From an uncultured Actinomycetaceae bacterium (GTDB lineage Bacteria > Actinomycetota > Actinomycetes > Actinomycetales > Actinomycetaceae), in contig CABQJD010000006.1 of assembly GCA_902464405.1 (NCBI GenBank), forward strand, positions 50,717 to 114,716: a stretch of DNA of 64,000 bases. The letters are read 5' to 3'. A model generated the notes under the pieces. That model was not told where the DNA came from. It was given only the letters and a program-made list of their open reading frames with translations, and ran no database searches. A program made the position numbers and the translations under genes. Position 1 is the stretch's first letter, and each line of letters begins with the position of its first letter. This document shows, one piece after another, positions 35,928 to 45,938 of the stretch.

Positions 35928-36758
35928 GTGAACGAATTGAATGTGAAGGATCGGCAGCTTCCACGAAAGCAGCTCCCTGCCGTCATACGTGAAGGCTGGG
36001 CTCTTATCACTGGAGGGACCTCTGGTCTGGGCTTAGCTTTTGCCCATGCTCTTGCGGCTCAAGGCATGAATCTCGTACTTGTTGCACGAAGCGAAGAGCG
36101 CTTAGAATCGAGAGCTGAGGAGCTTTGCAAAGAATACCGAATCCACGCAGAAACCTTACGAGCAGATATTTCTCAGCGTGAAGGAATTGAGGCAGTAAAA
36201 GAGCGCCTAGTTCAGCCAAGCAATCCTGTATCTGTGCTTATCAATAATGCTGGTGCAGGATTGTATTCCTCAATGATTTCTCGAGATTATTCAGCTATTC
36301 GTGAAGGTGCGCAAGTGATGGGGCTGGCGCCGATGGAAATAGGCGGTTGTGCTGCAGAGGTAATGCTTAAGCGTGGTGTGGGCTTAATTATTACTACTTC
36401 TTCTGTGAGTGCCCTTGTGCCGATGGGCGCTTATTCGGCAATCAAGAGTTTAGTGAAAGTGTGGAGCGATTCGCTTGCGTTGAAACTTAAAGGTACTGGC
36501 GTGCGTGTGCTCACTTTCCTGCCTGGCTGGGTGCACACTGAGTTTCACCAGCGTACGGGCGTTTCTAACGATTCCTTGCCGAGCTGGGTATGGTTAGACA
36601 CAGATCGAGTTGTGGCAGAAACTCTCGAAGCGGCAGCGAAAGGTAAGATGTGCGTCATTCCCTCGAAACGTTTCAAGGTGATTTCGTGGCTTGCTGTGCA
36701 CGCGCCAAAAAGAATCGTTAATGCTGCAGTAGTCAAACTCAATAAGGGCAGGCGGTAA
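35928..36758 (+). CDS. Short-chain dehydrogenase/reductase
   Basis: The 276-residue classical SDR has the nucleotide-binding TGGTSGLG (about residues 28-35), NNAGAG, the catalytic Ser of TTSSVSALVP and the YSAIK motif with catalytic Tyr and Lys (YxxxK), and LPGWVHTEF after it. GTG 35928 is the most upstream start; a weak ribosome site. The stop shares bases with the next start (TAATG), coupling it to an acylglycerol-phosphate acyltransferase, which suggests a role in lipid metabolism. Substrate not deducible. Confidence 0.85.
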   Translation: MNELNVKDRQLPRKQLPAVIREGWALITGGTSGLGLAFAHALAAQGMNLVLVARSEERLESRAEELCKEYRIHAETLRADISQREGIEAVKERLVQPSNPVSVLINNAGAGLYSSMISRDYSAIREGAQVMGLAPMEIGGCAAEVMLKRGVGLIITTSSVSALVPMGAYSAIKSLVKVWSDSLALKLKGTGVRVLTFLPGWVHTEFHQRTGVSNDSLPSWVWLDTDRVVAETLEAAAKGKMCVIPSKRFKVISWLAVHAPKRIVNAAVVKLNKGRR

Positions 36759-37468
36759 TGGCTGAGGATCTGCATCCTTTAGACGCATATCATTCTAAAT
36801 CGAAAGCTCGAATTAGAAAGATAGTTCGCGCCGCCGTCACGCGCCCTGTGGTGAAAACCGTGGTGAAGCCTCACGTAGAAGGGCATGCCAATGTTGAGGG
36901 GCTTGAAGGCGCATATATCGTGGTGGGTAATCATTCATCGCATCTCGATGCGCCTATGATGTTTTCTCTTCTTCCAGATCATATGACCCAGAAGCTTGCT
37001 ACTGGTGCTGCCGCAGATTATTTTTACCGAAAGCAGGGCATTTCTAAGCTCACCTCCCTCTTCTTCAACACTTATCCAGTGGAAAGGCGAGGAAAGAAGA
37101 ATCCGCAACCAGGGAAAGCCGCGGGGATGACGGCGCGTCTCTTAAAAGATGATATTCCGATTTTGATTTTTCCTGAGGGGACTCGTTCGCGCACAGGGCA
37201 GATGGGTGCATTCAAGCCTGGCGCTGCTGCGCTCTCGATAAAGCTCGGAGTGCCGATTGTGCCTGTCGGTATGCATGGCGGGCATGAAGCTATGCCAGTG
37301 GGAAGTAAGTTTCCTACGCTCGATCATAAACCAGTTGAGCTATATATCGGGGCGCCTATGTATGCGCATGAAGATGAGACGGCTGAAGATTTTATGGAGC
37401 GTGTGCGTCTCCATATCGTTGCGATGCTCAGCCAAAAGACGGCTTTTCCTCAGGCGCCGCAACGATAG
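36758..37468 (+). CDS. plsC: 1-acyl-sn-glycerol-3-phosphate acyltransferase
   Basis: The 236-residue enzyme acylates lysophosphatidic acid to phosphatidic acid at the membrane. Motif I NHSSHLDAPM (H-X4-D), motif II around RRGKKNPQPGKAAG, motif III FPEGTRSRTGQMGAFKPGAA and motif IV VPIVPVGMHGG are all present. The gene overlaps the SDR stop and has no own promoter space. Confidence 0.9.
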   Translation: MAEDLHPLDAYHSKSKARIRKIVRAAVTRPVVKTVVKPHVEGHANVEGLEGAYIVVGNHSSHLDAPMMFSLLPDHMTQKLATGAAADYFYRKQGISKLTSLFFNTYPVERRGKKNPQPGKAAGMTARLLKDDIPILIFPEGTRSRTGQMGAFKPGAAALSIKLGVPIVPVGMHGGHEAMPVGSKFPTLDHKPVELYIGAPMYAHEDETAEDFMERVRLHIVAMLSQKTAFPQAPQR

Positions 37469-37492
37469 ATAGCAGCTTAGGGGAGAGAAACG

Positions 37493-38998
37493 CTATAGTT
37501 CGTGCTGTTTATCCCTGCTCGGAGGGGTTATAGGGAGCGTGAGAGTGACGGTGAGGCCGCCGCCGGGAGTTTCGCTTACGCGTGCTTTTCCGCCGTGAGC
37601 TGCAACAGTTGCAGCGACGATTGCAAGCCCCAGCCCAGAGCCGCCCGTATCGCGTGATCGTGACGAATCAGTACGGTAGAATCTCTCAAACAGGCGTTTT
37701 GCGTCTTCAGGTTTGACGCCAGGCCCATGATCGCGCACATGCACAACGGCTTCTTCGGGATTTTCTGGATTGACGCCAACTTCCACTTCAACCGGAGCTT
37801 CAGAAGGCGTATGTGTGAGTATGTTTGAAAGCAGGTTGGTGATGACTTGGGTGATTTTATCTGAATCGGCTGTGATAGTGAGGGGTTCAGGATCGTTGCC
37901 GTCGAGATCCGTCACGCTTGCCTTTCGTTCAGGGGCGCGCACTAAGAAATCTTCAACTGCATTTGTCGCCACAAGCGTGAGATCAACGGGTGAGAAACGT
38001 AGTCCGCGACCTTCGTCCAGTCGTGCTAGTTTTAGAAGATCTTCTACAAGATTTCCCATGCGAGTTGATTCGGATTCGATGCGTTCGAAAGCGTGATTCA
38101 TTTGTTCGGAGGGTACGCCACCCATGCGATACAGCTCAGCATATCCGCGAACTGTGGCGAGAGGCGTGCGTAATTCGTGAGAAGCATCTGAAACGAATTG
38201 GCGCATCTTCTGCTCGGATGCTTGCTGCACAGCAAAGGCATGCTCAATATTGGCAAGCATCGTATTGATAGAGGTTGATAGGGCGCCCATTTCTGTGTCG
38301 GGGGCAATGGCTGGAACGCGGCTCGCAAGATTGCCTGCTGCCACTTGATGCGTCACCTGTTCGATTGCGCGAACGCCTTTCAAAGCGTGCTGCACCATTA
38401 AATATGAGAGAAATCCGCCTAAGAGCACGATAACGACTGCTAGGGCAATCATCACCTGCACAACGTTGCTGACAGTTGAATTAACTGTGCCGAGCGGAAG
38501 AGCAATCAGCACTTTTCCAGAAGAAAGCCCAGATGGTGGGTATTGCAGATCAACGACTAAAACGCGCCAAGGTATGTTGGCTTGAGTGCCGGGCACTGTA
38601 AAGGGTCCACTCGATTTTTTGGCTAAATCGCGCACAATAGATTCAGGGTGTGCTGGAGATCCATACAGGCTGTTGACGTTTGCTTGAACCACTTCTATTG
38701 GGGTGTGGTAATCGAGATTGATATAGAAATAGAAATCCGAGGGGATGACTTGTACGCCAGAATCGTTTACGAGGCGTTCAAGAGTTTGATTGGCAACGAT
38801 TTTCCCAGAAGAAATAAGGGATTTATCTACTTCATCTGTGAGATAAAGGCGTAAAGTGATAGCAATCAGGAGGATTACGGAGGCTAAAACTGCTCCGATA
38901 ATTCCCACAAACATGAGCATAATTCTGAGGGAAAGAGAGCCAAACAGTTTTTGTTTTGGCATAGGCGCGAATGGTGTGGCTAATTGTGTGTCGCTCAA
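37493..38998 (-). CDS. Sensor histidine kinase with HAMP domain
   Basis: The 501-residue kinase has a membrane helix at about 20-48, an extracytoplasmic sensor region to about 165, a second helix at about 170-197, a HAMP linker, HisKA with the phospho-His in FVSDASHELRTPLATVRGYAELYR and an ATPase domain (NLLSNILTHT, VRDHGPGVKPEDAKRLFERFYRTD, GGSGLGLAIV). This is the MprB/TcrY-like architecture of actinobacteria. It lies 44 bases after the response regulator gene on the same strand and certainly pairs with it. Stimulus unknown. Confidence 0.92.
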   Translation of the reverse strand: MSDTQLATPFAPMPKQKLFGSLSLRIMLMFVGIIGAVLASVILLIAITLRLYLTDEVDKSLISSGKIVANQTLERLVNDSGVQVIPSDFYFYINLDYHTPIEVVQANVNSLYGSPAHPESIVRDLAKKSSGPFTVPGTQANIPWRVLVVDLQYPPSGLSSGKVLIALPLGTVNSTVSNVVQVMIALAVVIVLLGGFLSYLMVQHALKGVRAIEQVTHQVAAGNLASRVPAIAPDTEMGALSTSINTMLANIEHAFAVQQASEQKMRQFVSDASHELRTPLATVRGYAELYRMGGVPSEQMNHAFERIESESTRMGNLVEDLLKLARLDEGRGLRFSPVDLTLVATNAVEDFLVRAPERKASVTDLDGNDPEPLTITADSDKITQVITNLLSNILTHTPSEAPVEVEVGVNPENPEEAVVHVRDHGPGVKPEDAKRLFERFYRTDSSRSRDTGGSGLGLAIVAATVAAHGGKARVSETPGGGLTVTLTLPITPPSRDKQHEL

Positions 38999-39042
38999 TG
39001 TCGTATCCGTTTACTTCTTGCTCATCTGCGGTAATCAATGCT

Positions 39043-39783
39043 TTATTTCTGCGCACGCAGCATATATCCGATTCCGCGTTTGGTGTGGATAAGCGGAATG
39101 ATTTTTTTAGCTTCGTCGGGATCTGTGATTCCGAGTCCTTCTGGGGAATCGACTTTTCGGCGCAGATACGAAATATAAGATTCAACGATTGCTGTATCGC
39201 CGTGCCAATTGTAATCCCACACGTGATCGAGAATCTGGATTTTAGAGACGACGCGTTCAGCATTTAGCACGAGATAGCGTAAGAGTTTAAACTCCGTGGG
39301 GGATAGCTCAATAGGGTGCCCTGCGCGCTGCACTTCATATGAATCTTCATCGATTTCTAGGTCGTGATATGTGATGATTTGGCTTTCTGCTTCCACTGGG
39401 TGGGTGCGCCGCAAAATGGCGCGTACACGAGCGATAAGTTCTTCTAGGGAGAAGGGTTTCGTGATGTAATCATCAGCGCCAATGGTCAGCCCTTGAATTT
39501 TATCTTGGATATCGTCTTTTGCCGTGAGGAAAAGAACTGGAAGTTCTGGCTCGTGTTCGCGCAGGTGCTGAAGAACTTCGAAGCCATCCATATCGGGAAG
39601 CATAATATCGAGAATCACAAGATCAGCTGCAAATTTTTCTTCTGCGCGCAGGGCCTGGCGCCCGTCTGCTGCTGCTTGCACTGTGAAACCTGCAAATCTT
39701 AGAGATACAGCGAGAAGTTCGCGGATATTAGGCTCATCATCGACGACCAGGAGTCGTGCTTCGGAAGTTTTTTCTTGTGTCAT
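39043..39783 (-). CDS. OmpR-family response regulator
   Basis: The 246-residue regulator has a receiver domain (acidic DDEP, phospho-acceptor in LVILDIMLPDMDG, LTAKDD, DDYITKPFSLEEL) and a winged-helix DNA-binding domain (ELSPTEFKLLRYLVLNAERVVSKIQILDHVWDYNW, YISYLRRKVD, IHTKRGIGYMLR). It is closest in style to TcrX/PrrA/MprA regulators. First gene of the pair. Confidence 0.93.
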   Translation of the reverse strand: MTQEKTSEARLLVVDDEPNIRELLAVSLRFAGFTVQAAADGRQALRAEEKFAADLVILDIMLPDMDGFEVLQHLREHEPELPVLFLTAKDDIQDKIQGLTIGADDYITKPFSLEELIARVRAILRRTHPVEAESQIITYHDLEIDEDSYEVQRAGHPIELSPTEFKLLRYLVLNAERVVSKIQILDHVWDYNWHGDTAIVESYISYLRRKVDSPEGLGITDPDEAKKIIPLIHTKRGIGYMLRAQK

Positions 39784-39996
39784 AAGACTATTGTGCGCAT
39801 ATTTTCTGAGAGTTGCCTGTATGTTTGCTGAAGTTAATAAAGAAGATAAAGGAAACGTGCGGGTGTGCTCCTTTGAATGTGTGCATCGAAGCGAGCGCCC
39901 GCACGTTTATTGGGTAAAATCATACGATGTGGCAGCGTGAAATAAAGATATCTTTAGCTGCGTATTCGTCGATTTTTAATTATCGAATGCTCCTAT

Positions 39997-40752
39997 TTAA
40001 TACGAGGAAAAATCTTTGCCTTCGATTTGCGTTGGAGCTTGCCCTGCCTGAAGAGCTGCGAGGCGAGCTTCAATTTCTGCTGTATCGCTTGAGCTTGAGA
40101 GCTGGGCGAACTGTGCATCAAGAGAGCTGAGGGCAACTTCAGATTTTCCTGCGGCAAGCGCCTCCTCGCGGCGGACTTTATCTTCAAAGCGCCCAAGCTC
40201 AGAGGTTGGGTCAAGCACATTGACTGAGGAAAGAGCATCCTGCAGTTTATTTTGAGCTACTGCGCTCTTTTGGCGAGCTACTAATTGATCCCGCTTGCTC
40301 TTTAGCTCATCGAGCTTTGAGCGCATCACTGTGAGACCTTCTTTAAGCTTTGCGACAACCTCCTGCTGTGAGGAGATAATCGGCTCGGCGTCTTTGGCTT
40401 CTTTTTCTGATTGAAGCTGACGTTCGAGCGCAACTTTTGCGAGATTATTGAAGCGATCTGCTCCCTCAGAATTTCCTGTATCTGCCATTTCCTTTGCTTT
40501 GGCAACAGCTGCAGCAGCTTTCTGCCCCCATTCTTTTGCAGAAGCAATGTCGTCGTTATAGTCGGCTTCTGCCAAGCGAAGGTTTCCAATCGTCACTGCA
40601 ACTGCATCTTCTGCTTCGGCGATGGAGTTGGTGTAGTCACGAACCATCTGATCGAGCATTTTTTGCGGATCTTCCGCTTTATCTAGCAGCGCATTGATAT
40701 TTGCTTTTGTAAGCTGTGTGATGCGTCCGAGAATTGATTGCTTTTCTGCCAT
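39997..40752 (-). CDS. PspA/IM30-family membrane-protecting protein
   Basis: The 251-residue, almost fully helical protein matches PspA/Vipp1: the amphipathic start SILGRITQLTKANINALLDKAEDPQKMLDQMVRDYTNSIAEAEDAVA is diagnostic, followed by long coiled-coil hairpins and a C-terminal helix IEARLAALQAGQ. Proteins of this family coat the inner face of stressed membranes. It follows the TPM-domain gene on the same strand; the TPM-PspA pairing recurs in actinobacteria and suggests joint action. Confidence 0.9.
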   Translation of the reverse strand: MAEKQSILGRITQLTKANINALLDKAEDPQKMLDQMVRDYTNSIAEAEDAVAVTIGNLRLAEADYNDDIASAKEWGQKAAAAVAKAKEMADTGNSEGADRFNNLAKVALERQLQSEKEAKDAEPIISSQQEVVAKLKEGLTVMRSKLDELKSKRDQLVARQKSAVAQNKLQDALSSVNVLDPTSELGRFEDKVRREEALAAGKSEVALSSLDAQFAQLSSSSDTAEIEARLAALQAGQAPTQIEGKDFSSY

Positions 40753-40876
40753 GAGTGCGATCCTTTCTAGTAGGAGTTGTTTTCTAGTTTAATAAAAAAG
40801 TTGATAGATATAACGGTGTTTCAAAAAAGTATTTTGTGCGAGATTTTTTGAGGAAGAGTAATGCGAGAAAGAAGCA

Positions 40877-42811
40877 TTAAAATCCGATACGACCTCCGCT
40901 AAAACCACCTCCAGAGCTGCCGCCAGAGAAGCCTCCAGAGCTAAAACCGCCGCCAGAACTAGAGGAGCCGCCAGAGCTGCTTAATCCATTGAGAATTGAT
41001 GAAAAGACTACACCGGCAAGAAAACTTCCTGAATCATTTCCATCGGTATTGTTGTGCTGCGAAACTGAATACTCAGCTGTATTGAGAGCTTGTTGCGCCG
41101 TGTTGAGTGCTTTTGCGAAATGAGGAATTTGCTCTGGGAGTTGCATCTGCAGAGCGTGGTTATATTGTTTTCGTGCTCGTGCAAGCTGTGTGCGCGCATC
41201 TGCATTCACTGCTGAGCGGTAGGTGTTGATATAGCTGTCTGCCTTATCAATCATGGCTTCAGCGTTTGTTTTTGCGTCGTCAGCTTCTTTTTGAAGTTTC
41301 AGCAGTGCTTGTTCTTCTTCGCGCACTGAGAAGAGAGCTTTATCAAGATTTGCCTCGGCCTGAGTGAGCTGTTCGTTTAGCGCTATCAAATCTTTATTTT
41401 CTGGATTTTGAGCACTGGCAAGAACGTTTTCAGCGGCGATCTTGGCAGCTTCGATTGAGGAATTTCCAGAGCCTAAACGCTTCGCATCATGCACGTCGGA
41501 ACTTAATGACTGGATTCGTTCAGATAGTTCTGATTTTGCTTGCTCGATGAGCTCAGGCGCCCTGTTGATGCGATCAAGCAGATAGGCGGCATTGCTGAGT
41601 GTGCCTTCTGCGAGTTTAATATAGCCGACTGCCCCATTTTTATCGCCGCTGTCGATTTCTTTTTGCGCGTCTTTGATATTTTTCTGCACGTGTTCCAAAA
41701 GTGTTGTGATTTGATCTGGATAAGAAATCAGGGAGCTGAGCATAGATGCTGGATAAGTGAGAGTAAGGTTTTCAAGTTTGGCATGAGCAAGGGGAAGTTT
41801 TGTGCGCACTTCTTCTGTGCGTGTTGTAATCTCCGCAACTTTTTCTTCTGCGCGAGCAGCTAAATTCCGCAGTTCAGTGAAAGCCTGCTCCTGAGCAGCC
41901 AGAGCTGTGCGCGTCGATTGTGCAATCTCTAGAATGCGAGTATTCATCGTGCGCTGCTCTTCGGGCGTCTCTGGGTTTTCATCGTCGAGCAATGTGCGAA
42001 GTGAGAATGCCTCTTGCATTGAGGCTTGTGCGTTATTCAAATCTTCTGCAAATTGCTGTGAGGCCTGCAGCCCAAACTCAGCTTTCACAAACTCAAGCTC
42101 CTGCACTGCTGAACGCACGCCATCGTCAACCTGCACAAGTTCCGAAGCAGCACGGATACTCAGCTCTTTAAGGCTCTCAGCTTCTTTACGTGCTTGCTTT
42201 TTCTTGCTTGAGCGTCTAAACACGTAAATTCCGCCTGCTGCCACAACTGCCAGCACGATCAGGGTGTAGGTTGGGGCGTTGCTCTCGATAGAGCCTCCAT
42301 TGACGATAGTGGCAACGTTTGACGAAATGAGAGTGACGGCCGCAGACCAGTCGCCTTTAGATAGCAAGCTCTTCACCTCGCTATTATCAACGGATCGGAG
42401 AATCACATCTTCACTCACGATCTGCTGGTTGCTTTCGTTGGCGGCGTAGCCTCCAGCATATCCAATTTCGCGCCCTTCAGTGGCGATCGCTATTAAACCT
42501 TCATAGGAACGCAGTCCAGATTTTTCTGCTGCAGAAATTGCCCACGCATCTGCGTCCATAGATCCGAAATCTTTCACGAGCACAACGTGCAGTGATTTTC
42601 CTGGTACTTGCTCTACAGCGTTTGCTACTTCAGCGTCGTCGTCGATGGCATCGGCAAGATCTTCAAAATTTTTCGAAAGAGTGGGAGGCTCTTGTGCGCT
42701 TGCTGCACTGGGCAGGCATAGCAGTGAGAAGGAAAGGAAAAGCGCAGTTAAAATCCCTGCCAAGAATACTGTAGCGAGATTGCGCATATCTAAGCTGCGG
42801 ATATTTTTCAT
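40877..42811 (-). CDS. Secreted TPM-domain membrane protein
   Basis: The 644-residue protein has a signal peptide (cleavage about SAAS-AQ), a TPM (DUF477) domain at about 45-165 (LHVVLVKDFGSMDADAWAI, GLIAIATEGREIGYAGGY), a membrane helix at about 185-205 followed by a basic stop-transfer, and a very long Ala/Glu coiled-coil region (about 210-590). The C-terminal 45 residues are Gly/Ser repeats of the SSGGGFSGG type. This matches actinobacterial TPM proteins upstream of pspA. Function linked to membrane or photosystem-like protein maintenance in other phyla; not known here. Confidence 0.85.
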   Translation of the reverse strand: MKNIRSLDMRNLATVFLAGILTALFLSFSLLCLPSAASAQEPPTLSKNFEDLADAIDDDAEVANAVEQVPGKSLHVVLVKDFGSMDADAWAISAAEKSGLRSYEGLIAIATEGREIGYAGGYAANESNQQIVSEDVILRSVDNSEVKSLLSKGDWSAAVTLISSNVATIVNGGSIESNAPTYTLIVLAVVAAGGIYVFRRSSKKKQARKEAESLKELSIRAASELVQVDDGVRSAVQELEFVKAEFGLQASQQFAEDLNNAQASMQEAFSLRTLLDDENPETPEEQRTMNTRILEIAQSTRTALAAQEQAFTELRNLAARAEEKVAEITTRTEEVRTKLPLAHAKLENLTLTYPASMLSSLISYPDQITTLLEHVQKNIKDAQKEIDSGDKNGAVGYIKLAEGTLSNAAYLLDRINRAPELIEQAKSELSERIQSLSSDVHDAKRLGSGNSSIEAAKIAAENVLASAQNPENKDLIALNEQLTQAEANLDKALFSVREEEQALLKLQKEADDAKTNAEAMIDKADSYINTYRSAVNADARTQLARARKQYNHALQMQLPEQIPHFAKALNTAQQALNTAEYSVSQHNNTDGNDSGSFLAGVVFSSILNGLSSSGGSSSSGGGFSSGGFSGGSSGGGFSGGRIGF

Positions 42812-43087
42812 GTGGTCACGTCCTTATTTTTGTGGATGCGTATAAGGTTGATGGATATATGTGCGTGTGTAGGAGTTCTTCTATCTCAGTTTTCTGTATA
42901 GTCGGTTTTCTCTATAGGCTCAATAGTCTTACTCTAAGTTTACCAGCGTGTAATAGATGATTGGGTATTGCGATAAACGCTCTGGGCATATTCATGCCAT
43001 AATGGAAGTTAGCTATTTTGCCAGATACTTTTGCGCGTGTGCATGCATGGGCGCGAAAGTGATGTATATATAGGAAGGAAGTGCGCC

Positions 43088-43462
43088 GTGCCAACTGGGA
43101 AAGTAAAGTTTTTTGATGCCGAAAAAGGTTTTGGTTTTATTCTTGGTGACGACGGTAAAGAGGTGTACTTGCCAGCTAGTTCTGTGCCGCTCGGTGAGCG
43201 TTTGAAGAGCGGAGCGCGTGTGGAATTTGGTATTGGCGATACGCGCCGCGGTCCTGCGGCTTTGCAGGTGAGCGTTGTGCACAAAGAAAAAAGTTTGGTG
43301 GAGGCGAATCGTCGCAAACCTGAAGAGCTTGTGCCTCTCGTTGAAGACCTTATTAAAATTTTGGATCACGCTTCGGATAAGCTCCGCCGCGGGCGATACC
43401 CAGAAGGCGGGCAGCGTATCGCGCAGGCGTTGCGTGCTTTAGCAGAGGATTTTGATGTCTAA
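43088..43462 (+). CDS. Cold-shock-domain protein with C-terminal extension
   Basis: GTG 43088 follows AAGGAAG by about 9 bases and places the start at the cold-shock domain (GKVKFFDAEKGFGFILGDDGKEVYLPASSV), with the RNP1-like KGFGFI intact; RNP2-like VYLPASSV replaces the common VFVHFSA. After about 70 residues a further helical region of about 50 residues (EELVPLVEDLIKILDHASDKLRRGRYPEGGQRIAQALRALAED) is present, a form typical of actinobacteria where it overlaps a DUF3027 gene. RNA/ssDNA chaperone. 124 residues. Confidence 0.9.
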   Translation: MPTGKVKFFDAEKGFGFILGDDGKEVYLPASSVPLGERLKSGARVEFGIGDTRRGPAALQVSVVHKEKSLVEANRRKPEELVPLVEDLIKILDHASDKLRRGRYPEGGQRIAQALRALAEDFDV

Positions 43463-44264
43463 TCAGAGGATTCATCTCAAAGCTCATTTATCGAAGGAGC
43501 TTCTTTTAGCCAGTGCCGTGGAGCAGGCGCACGAGGCTCTGCTTGCCGTCACTCCTGCTAAAAATGTGGGTCAGCATGCTGGAATGATATATGAGGCTGA
43601 GCGTGTGCTCACTCATGCTTTCGATTGCTTGCTGCCTGGATATCGTGGCTGGTATTGGACGGTGACGCTTTCTCGTGTGCCGCGCGGGCGGAAAGTGACT
43701 GTGGATGAGGTTTCTTTGCGTCCAGGAGATGAGGCTCTTTTAGCTCCTGAATGGATTCCGTGGGCAGACCGCTTACGGCCAGGGGATATCGGACCTTCGG
43801 ATCGTCTTGCCTATAATCCACATGATCCGAATCTGCAAGAATTCGTTCCTGAATATGCTTTCAGCCCCGATCTTAAAGAGGGTTATGAATCTGTGGGGAT
43901 CGATGCGGATATTGCTGACGATTGGGAGCTTGGGCTTGGGCGCGCTCGCGTATTGAGTGAGACGGGTAAAGCTGACGCATTCCGTCGCTGGTATCGTTCA
44001 GATGCCGGGCCGAAAAACCAGGCTACGCGAGATGCAAAAGCTCAGTGCTCCACGTGTGGTTATCTTATGAAGATGGCTGGTTCAGCTCGCCAGCTTTTCG
44101 GTGTGTGTGCCAATGAGTGGAGTCCGTTTGACGGGCGTGCTGTTTCTGTTGATCATGGGTGTGGCGCTCATTCGGAGACTGATGAGAAGCATAAAGAGCA
44201 GCTGTGGGTGCAGTCGGATCCAGTGATTAACGAAGCTGATCTTGAGATTCGTGTGAGCGAATAG
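43455..44264 (+). CDS. DUF3027 protein
   Basis: The 269-residue protein starts with an ATG inside the last codons of the cold-shock gene. Conserved features: HAGMIYEAERVLTHAFDCLLPGYRGWYWTVTLSRVPRG, PEWIPWADRLRPGDIGPSDRL, FRRWYRSDAGP, and a zinc-ribbon-like CSTCGYLMKMAGSARQLFGVCANEWSPFDGRAVSVDHGCGAHSE with four Cys. The family is actinobacterial and tied to the cold-shock gene in many genomes. Function unknown. Confidence 0.9.
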   Translation: MSNQRIHLKAHLSKELLLASAVEQAHEALLAVTPAKNVGQHAGMIYEAERVLTHAFDCLLPGYRGWYWTVTLSRVPRGRKVTVDEVSLRPGDEALLAPEWIPWADRLRPGDIGPSDRLAYNPHDPNLQEFVPEYAFSPDLKEGYESVGIDADIADDWELGLGRARVLSETGKADAFRRWYRSDAGPKNQATRDAKAQCSTCGYLMKMAGSARQLFGVCANEWSPFDGRAVSVDHGCGAHSETDEKHKEQLWVQSDPVINEADLEIRVSE

Positions 44265-44364
44265 GATATACACCTCCTGAAAGCCTGCCCATTTTTTGGT
44301 CATTTCGATTCCGAAATGTGAGAGAGTTTGAGCTGTTCGGTACTCTCGGTAAGAATAAATTCAC

Positions 44365-45852
44365 GTGAGTACAAAAATGGGAGCTGCACCCGCACAGCAG
44401 CAGATATCGAGTATTGATAAGTTCTTCCACATCACTGAGCGCAGCTCAAATGTGAAGCGCGAAATCAGGGGCGGCGTCGTCACCTTCCTCGCAATGGTGT
44501 ATATCCTCGTCTTAAACCCCATTATTCTCTCGGGCACTGATTCCACAGGTGCCTATCTCGGTGGCGGCACTGAAGGTCCGAATATGGCGATGGTTGCGGC
44601 TGGCACGGCGCTTGTAGCTGGCGTGATGACGATCCTCATGGGAGCAGTAGCTAACTTCCCGTTGGCTTTGGCTGCAGGGCTTGGCTTAAATGCAGTCGTT
44701 GCATATACCTTGGTTCAGTTGCCAGGTATGACGTGGGCAGACGGCATGGGCGTTATCGTCATTGAAGGCATCGTGATCGTACTGCTCGTCCTCACGGGTT
44801 TGCGCCAAGCTATTTTCAATGCAATTCCACACTTTTTGCGTACAGCTATTTCTGTGGGTATCGGCTTGTTCATCGCTCTCGTCGGTTTTTCGAATGTGGG
44901 AATCGTCAAGCCTGGAAATGGCACTCTACTTGGCTTTGGCAACAACGGCTCCATCGACACATGGCCATTTGCACTCTTCCTCTTCGGTCTGTTTCTTACT
45001 CTGATTCTGATGGTGCGCAAGGTGCCGGGTGCGATCCTTATCGGTATCGCATCGAGCACTGTGCTGGCGTTCATTATGGAAGCCACCTTGCATATTGGGG
45101 CAATCAACCTTGATGAGACTGCAGGTGATCTCAATCCAGGCGGTTGGGCAAGCTCCGTGCCAGCGTTTGGAGGCTCGATGATTCAGCTTCCAAACTTCGG
45201 CACTCTCGGGGAATTTTCTATCGTTGGACCGTTCCAGAAGCTCGGAGTCATCGCTGTTGTGGTTTTGGCGTTTACTGTGATGCTCGCTGACTTCTTCGAC
45301 ACAATGGGGACGATGGTTGCAGTTGCTTCTGAGGGTGATCTCCTTGAAGACGATGGTAATCCACCACGCACGAAGAGCATTCTGCTCATCGATTCTGTGG
45401 CTGCAATTGCTGGCGGCATGGGCGGTGTTTCTTCAAATACGAGCTTCGTAGAATCAACATCTGGCGTGGCTGATGGCGCTCGTACAGGTTTGGCATCAGT
45501 CGTCACTGGCGTCCTCTTCTTGCTTTCAACATTCCTTGCTCCGCTCGTTTCTCTAGTGCCAAGCGAAGCTGCTGCTCCTGCGCTTATTGCTGTAGGCGTC
45601 TTGATGATGCAGCAGGTGGGCGATCTGCATTGGAAGAATATGGCTGTGGCTGTGCCGAGTTTCCTTACTATCGTATTTATGCCGTTTGGCTATTCAATTA
45701 CTGTTGGTATCGGCGTTGGCTTTATTGCTCATGTGCTTATCGAAGTTTTCGATGGGCGTGCAAAGAAGGTTCACCCATTGATGTATATGGTTGCAGTGCT
45801 CTTCGTCATTTATTTCCTGGCAGGGCCAATTCAGGCTGCACTCTTCAACTAA
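44365..45852 (+). CDS. NCS2-family purine permease, AzgA/COG2252 type
   Basis: The 495-residue, about 13-14 helix transporter begins DKFFHITERSSNVKREIRGGVVTFLAMVYILVLNPIIL, the AzgA-like signature, and shows FPLALAAGLGLNAVVAYTL, AISVGIGLFIALVGF, the substrate-site stretch MLADFFDTMGTMVAVASEGD and GGVSSNTSFVESTSGVADGARTGLASVVTG. It should import hypoxanthine, guanine or adenine with protons. GTG start at 44365. Confidence 0.92.
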   Translation: MSTKMGAAPAQQQISSIDKFFHITERSSNVKREIRGGVVTFLAMVYILVLNPIILSGTDSTGAYLGGGTEGPNMAMVAAGTALVAGVMTILMGAVANFPLALAAGLGLNAVVAYTLVQLPGMTWADGMGVIVIEGIVIVLLVLTGLRQAIFNAIPHFLRTAISVGIGLFIALVGFSNVGIVKPGNGTLLGFGNNGSIDTWPFALFLFGLFLTLILMVRKVPGAILIGIASSTVLAFIMEATLHIGAINLDETAGDLNPGGWASSVPAFGGSMIQLPNFGTLGEFSIVGPFQKLGVIAVVVLAFTVMLADFFDTMGTMVAVASEGDLLEDDGNPPRTKSILLIDSVAAIAGGMGGVSSNTSFVESTSGVADGARTGLASVVTGVLFLLSTFLAPLVSLVPSEAAAPALIAVGVLMMQQVGDLHWKNMAVAVPSFLTIVFMPFGYSITVGIGVGFIAHVLIEVFDGRAKKVHPLMYMVAVLFVIYFLAGPIQAALFN

Positions 45853-45897
45853 GCTTCAATCAATCTTTTATTAGGCTGATTGCATTTTACTCTGAGT

Positions 45898-45938
45898 GAG
45901 GGTGGGGCGCTGGCTTTTTGAGCTGGCACCCCACCCTC
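45898..45938 (+). terminator. Intrinsic terminator after purine permease gene
   Basis: GAGGGTGGGG...CCCCACCCTC (45898-45907 with 45929-45938), with an inner GC/GGC pairing, followed by ATCTGTTTTAGTTTT. The following 46-kb gap to 46369 has no gene apart from a short GAGAGC/GCTCTC inverted repeat near 46045. Confidence 0.75.
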